Source: Scatophagus argus (Eukaryota > Chordata > Actinopteri > Scatophagidae). Taken from it: a stretch of 64,000 nt of DNA. The DNA lies in assembly GCF_020382885.2 (NCBI RefSeq), contig NC_058504.1:11915019-11979018 (forward strand). The letters are read 5' to 3'. Shown here in pieces: positions 60,401 through 64,000 of this stretch (positions within the stretch are counted from its first letter, which is position 1; the number at the start of each line of letters is the position of its first letter). Position numbers and translations under genes: made by a program. Below the pieces are notes generated by a model that was given only the letters and a program-made list of their open reading frames with translations, searched no databases and was not told the origin of the DNA.

Positions 60401-63336
60401 TCTCCTCTGTGTCGGACGTCAAGTTCAGCCACAGCGGTCGCTACCTGCTCACCAGAGACTACCTGACTGCCAAAGTCTGGGATCTCAATATGGAGAGCAA
60501 GCCCCTGGAGACATACCAGGTGGGTGACAGTCCATGTGAAAGCACGAGGGAAGTGTTAAAATACAAGAGAACGTGAATATTTTCTCTCAGGCTCCGCTGC
60601 TGTGATGGGATTCCTTCTGGCAAGGAGCAAATGTACCGCAAGCAAGATGAACTGATCAGCAGTCCAGGAAGCATTAACATATTTTCTCTTGTTTCCCCTC
60701 ACTGTACCCCTCAGAGGGTTGAAATCATTGCAGATCTGATTAATATAATGATGCTGAATGATCACCTGTTTTCTACTTATACGGTTTTTCAGTATAAACT
60801 GGAAACTCCAGTCGTGGTATACGACTGATATTCCTCTACTTCCTCTTGTCACTCCGCAAATATTCTACATTGTGTTCAAGTGGAAGGTTTATGCTGTTGT
60901 TGCCCCAGACTGTTAACACTGAGTCATGGCCTTTAGACTGTATAGCCCAGTGGTTCTCATTATTTCTCTGCTGATACCCATCCCAACACAACATTGCCAC
61001 AGCACTGCCACCATGTCTTTTTTTCCCCCTTTTAAATCATTTTATTTAAATATATCAACCAAATCAACCAACAGTAACAGTATTATTCTTATTATTATTA
61101 GCTTATAATGTTGTGCTGATTAATAAATAGAACAAGTTGGTTTCACACTGATAATTGACACAAAAACCAAACCTTATATATATTTACTTGTATTTTTTTG
61201 TATTCAATCCAGCTACATTAGAGAAAAGTTAAGCTCAGGCGCTTTGGGATACGAAACCCTTTTTCCTTTTCCATGTAGTTGAGTGTTTTTGCTCGTATGA
61301 GGGAAGGACCCTTCTGTTCTCTTACACCTGCTGTCCTCACTTTGTCATGCATAAACATGTGTTTTTTGACTTTGGTAAGTCCAACAGACCAAAAGATGTC
61401 CGTGTGTGTTTTATGTTACAGATTGGTGGAAAATTCAAGAAAAAATCTGACAAAAGGGTCGGAAAAACAAATGCAGATAGTTATATACCAAACTTGAGGG
61501 GATTTTGGACTGATGTATTAGAATCTCCATCAGTTCAAGAGACTTGGGGAAGCTGCTCTTGTGGCTCTTGGTACTGGCCTAACACCGCACTAAGACATGC
61601 TTCTCTGAACTCAGCACAGCACTGTTCAGATGTTTGTCATGCAGGTTATTCATTCTTCCCATCCAGTCTTGTGTGTTGCTGCTGAGGTTCCTTGAGCAGA
61701 GCCAAGAAGTAGCATGTAAATTCAAAGTTCACTTGGTTGATGTCAGTGTTTGTAATTGAAATTGCTGTTGGTTTGTCCAAACTGCTGGGTGACTAAATGT
61801 TCCTTTACTGAAAGAGGGCCTTGTCATACTGGAAATATGCAAATTTGGAGACAGAAATGAGTCATGAGAAGACGGTTTGTACCACAATCACAGTACTTAC
61901 TGATGATTAGATTTTTTTTTTGCAAGACCTTTTAAGGATGATTGGATTGATTACGCGCCAGAGAATGCGCTTTTGCTCATCAGTACAGAATCACTCGAAA
62001 TCTTTGCTGTGGCCCAAGTTTTTTCTACTTTAGACAATTATCATGATGTCGTATATGTAGGACGGTGGTTAAGAGGACTTGACATACTGTTGAAATTTGT
62101 ATACATAAAAAAAACGAAGTACTGTGTTTGTCTCTCGGCTCACTTGTTTACAGTGTTTACAGTAGCTTCTGTTTATGCATGTATGCACAGTACAAGTATT
62201 TATCAACTGCTTTTTTTTTTTTTTTTTTTTTTTTTCCAGCTTGTGTTTTGCATTCGTGCCGCGAGCATGTGGGTGAACGTGTGTGTGTGTGTATTTGCCT
62301 GACGTGTTAGGGCCCATGAGCCTGCCAGGAGTGGGAGGCTAAGACGCACCGGTGCTATTTATAGGCTGCCGAGCCTCCAATCATAAAGTGAAAGGGGAAG
62401 GAGGGATACCTTATACAGCGCCCAACACCTAGATCTGCAATGCAGTACGGAGGGGGAGGAAGAGGGGCGGAGGGATAGACAAGGAGGGGTGAGGGTTTGG
62501 GAGAGAGTGCGAGGAGGAGGGAAGGGGAGAGTTTGTGGTAAGATAAAGGGATGACAGATCTGATTTTGCTCAATTCGTACTCTTCATTACTTGTGGAACA
62601 GGAAAAATCCACAAGGGATGAGGCAGTGTACTCTAAATCAGATATCATGCAGACTGGGGGGGGGGGCTATATATTTAGCTTCAGCTGACACTGTATCATT
62701 TCACCCCGAGAACAAAGACCCATAAGGGAAAACCAAAATGTCACCAGGTTTGATGTACAACCAAGAGCCGACCTCAGCTTGAGCGTTTATTGATTGCGAG
62801 GTGACTGCTGACTTTATGCAGAATGTGAAAGTAGGGGGCTTAATGCAGAGGACGGCAACTGGACCAAACTGTGGATTTCAACCCTTTGCATCACCGAGCA
62901 GACACAGTGCTGACACACGCAGGTCGAAGGACAGCACGAGGGAAAACACTTATTAGTCAGTGAATGTGTGTGTGCGCATGTGTGTTCATATGCGTGTCTC
63001 TGTTATCGTGCCCTTGGTAGGTTTGGATGTTAATGCATTTTCTGATATGGAAACGGAGAGTTTAGATTAAAATGTACTCTTGGCTCCTACTGAAGTTGCC
63101 AGGAAGGTTTGTATTTCAACTTGCCCATGTTTTTAAATGTGTTTTTCTGCTCACTCTTCCATTTATAGTTTATATAGAGAGTCAGCACCTGGGAGTCAAA
63201 CAGCTGTGGACTCACTTGTTCATCTTTGCATGTGCTTCCTTCAGGTTCACGATTACCTCCGCAGCAAGCTGTGCTCTCTTTATGAAAACGACTGCATCTT
63301 TGACAAGTTTGAGTGTGCCTGGAACGGCTCGGACAG
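47647..63336 (+). CDS. ppp2r2c: Protein phosphatase 2A 55 kDa regulatory subunit B gamma, 3'-truncated by window edge
   Basis: Exons 47647-47722, 55940-56037, 56356-56521, 57299-57411, 58090-58267, 59056-59220, 60350-60519 and 63245-63336 join in phase to give 352 full codons of about 447 expected. The B55 family is a seven-bladed WD40 propeller that recruits substrates to the PP2A A-C core. Visible hallmarks are [110 protein letters not shown] and [10 protein letters not shown]. The N-terminus MGEDTD...DHNYVTE and FECAWNGSD match the gamma (C) paralogue rather than A, B or D. Human PPP2R2C is mainly neural. Intron 1 is 8.2 kb and rich in microsatellites. The remaining exon(s), coding the last blades, lie right of 64000. 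Confidence 0.96.
49050..49063. promoter_or_regulatory. RFX X-box-like motif
   Basis: ATTGCCATAGCAAC differs from the RFX consensus at one position. It lies 44 bp from a PBX/MEIS-type site. Confidence 0.45.
49101..49116 (+). promoter_or_regulatory. CCAAT plus PBX-MEIS/PREP composite site
   Basis: CCAAT at 49101-49105 is followed by TGATTGACAG at 49107-49116, the textbook PBX-MEIS/PREP heterodimer sequence. Confidence 0.55.
50652..50733 (+). CDS. ppp2r2c: Candidate alternative first coding exon of ppp2r2c
   Basis: ATG at 50652 opens 27 codons ([15 protein letters not shown]...SYTE) and ends GAAG before GTGTGTG, leaving phase 1, the same as the main first exon (ends TGACTGAAG/GTAAG). Both read ..TE then G, and join exon 2 to give Ala-Asp-Ile-Ile. 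It lies in intron 1, 3 kb downstream of the main start. B55 genes are known to use alternative N-termini, so this is a plausible second promoter. It lacks a strong consensus donor beyond GTGTGT. Confidence 0.6.
53726..53739. promoter_or_regulatory. RFX X-box
   Basis: GTTACCATGGCAAC fits GTNRCC-NN-RGYAAC at every position; it lies in ppp2r2c intron 1. Confidence 0.5.
57420..57461. repeat. (TATC)n microsatellite
   Basis: About ten tetranucleotide units begin only 9 bp after the end of ppp2r2c exon 4, next to the donor site. Confidence 0.95.
62211..62236. repeat. Poly-T run
   Basis: About 25 consecutive T in the long intron before the 92 bp ppp2r2c exon. Confidence 0.95.
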
Positions 63337-64000
63337 GTACCACAAGTGTTTTTCTGTGCTTGTAATAACTAAATATCCCAACATGAAAGCACGTTAAACA
63401 AGACTTTTTATACATTTTGTGGAGTGGTTTGATTCACGGTTAAGTAAAGTCCGTTCAGCCAAAATGTAAAACCCCATACATTTGTTAAAATATAGTATTT
63501 TACCATGCATATAGTTACTGATTAATGTGTTGAGATTTAGTGATCTGTGAAAACAATCCTCTGAACAGTTTGCTAAACATCTGTTTAACCTAAAAGTAAA
63601 TTTTTTTTGGATTGTCCAGCATAGCCAGGAAGCTGTTACAAAAAAGACAGTCAGTCAGTCAGTGCTGATTGTATTGCACTATTTCTAATTCAGGCTGCTT
63701 TATTCTTTTACTCCTCTAAAATTCAAAGGAAAGTTTCGCACTTTTGTACTGCATTTTTTCTTTAAAAGCCATATGAGCCAGTTTTCGGATTTATATTTCA
63801 CTTGCAAAACATAAAATTACCTTATGCGTTGTGTCGTTACAGATTAAATTATTCATCGGTTAAGAAACATTCTGTATGAGTAGTTTGAGAACATTTTGCA
63901 GATAATACTTCTATGTAATTGTAGTATGTTATACTTTACTATAGATACAGACATTATAGTAACAATAGTATAGATACTTTACAGATAGTATAAGGATCTG
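63337..64000 (+). other. ppp2r2c intron, open at right edge
   Basis: AT-rich sequence after the GTACCA donor at 63337. No exon was recognised, so the terminal coding exon(s) must lie beyond the window. Confidence 0.7.

Noticed and set aside
47647-63336. Assignment to ppp2r2a, ppp2r2b or ppp2r2d
   Set aside because: The MGEDTD N-terminus and FECAWNGSD fit the gamma paralogue better; other paralogues, as I recall them, have different N-termini and FECCWNGSD.

Overview
The window is nuclear DNA from a ray-finned (teleost) fish. The evidence is small spliced genes with GT/AG introns, dense CA/GT, GA and TATC microsatellites, a decayed Tc1-family transposon, two copies of a tRNA-derived SINE with the usual fish 'hashtag-repeat' layout, and protein sequences of clear vertebrate type. 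No bacterial, phage or CRISPR signal is present. All exon boundaries were placed by eye from splice signals and reading phase.

Layout from left to right. (1) At 101-947 on the minus strand there are two probable coding exons of an unidentified gene that leaves the window on the left. (2) 948-7665 is noncoding and holds an internally deleted Tc1 element at about 4616-5830. (3) 7666-12981, minus strand, is a complete class-IV TRIM E3 ligase (RING, B-box, coiled coil, SPRY; 518 aa) with the family's 96-234-23-116 bp internal exons. (4) 16933-18755, plus strand, is a secreted ENDOD1-like nuclease (303 aa), followed at 19780-20450 by a decayed tandem copy. (5) 21090-38615 is a small C2H2 zinc-finger cluster: one gene on the minus strand (584 aa) and two on the plus strand (594 and 502 aa). 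All three start with the same type of N-terminal helical module and have identical intron phases (1-0-1). The three-exon mif gene (115 aa) lies between the first and second. SINE and MITE-like copies lie between these genes. (6) 38616-46680 is noncoding. (7) 46680-64000, plus strand, is ppp2r2c, the brain-type B55-gamma regulatory subunit of protein phosphatase 2A. Eight main-path coding exons are visible (352 complete codons); the last exon(s) lie beyond the right edge. Its 8.2 kb first intron contains a phase-compatible alternative first exon and probable conserved enhancers.

The genes do not form one pathway. The two themes worth attention are the zinc-finger family (shared module, shared exon structure, and a SUMO-consensus site ending exon 2 in every copy) and the regulatory layout of ppp2r2c (two promoters, upstream ORFs, several RFX X-box motifs, a PBX/MEIS-type site). 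I found no clearly novel biological system. The zinc-finger module is the best candidate for an under-described family, although I recall related N-termini in uncharacterised teleost zinc-finger proteins.
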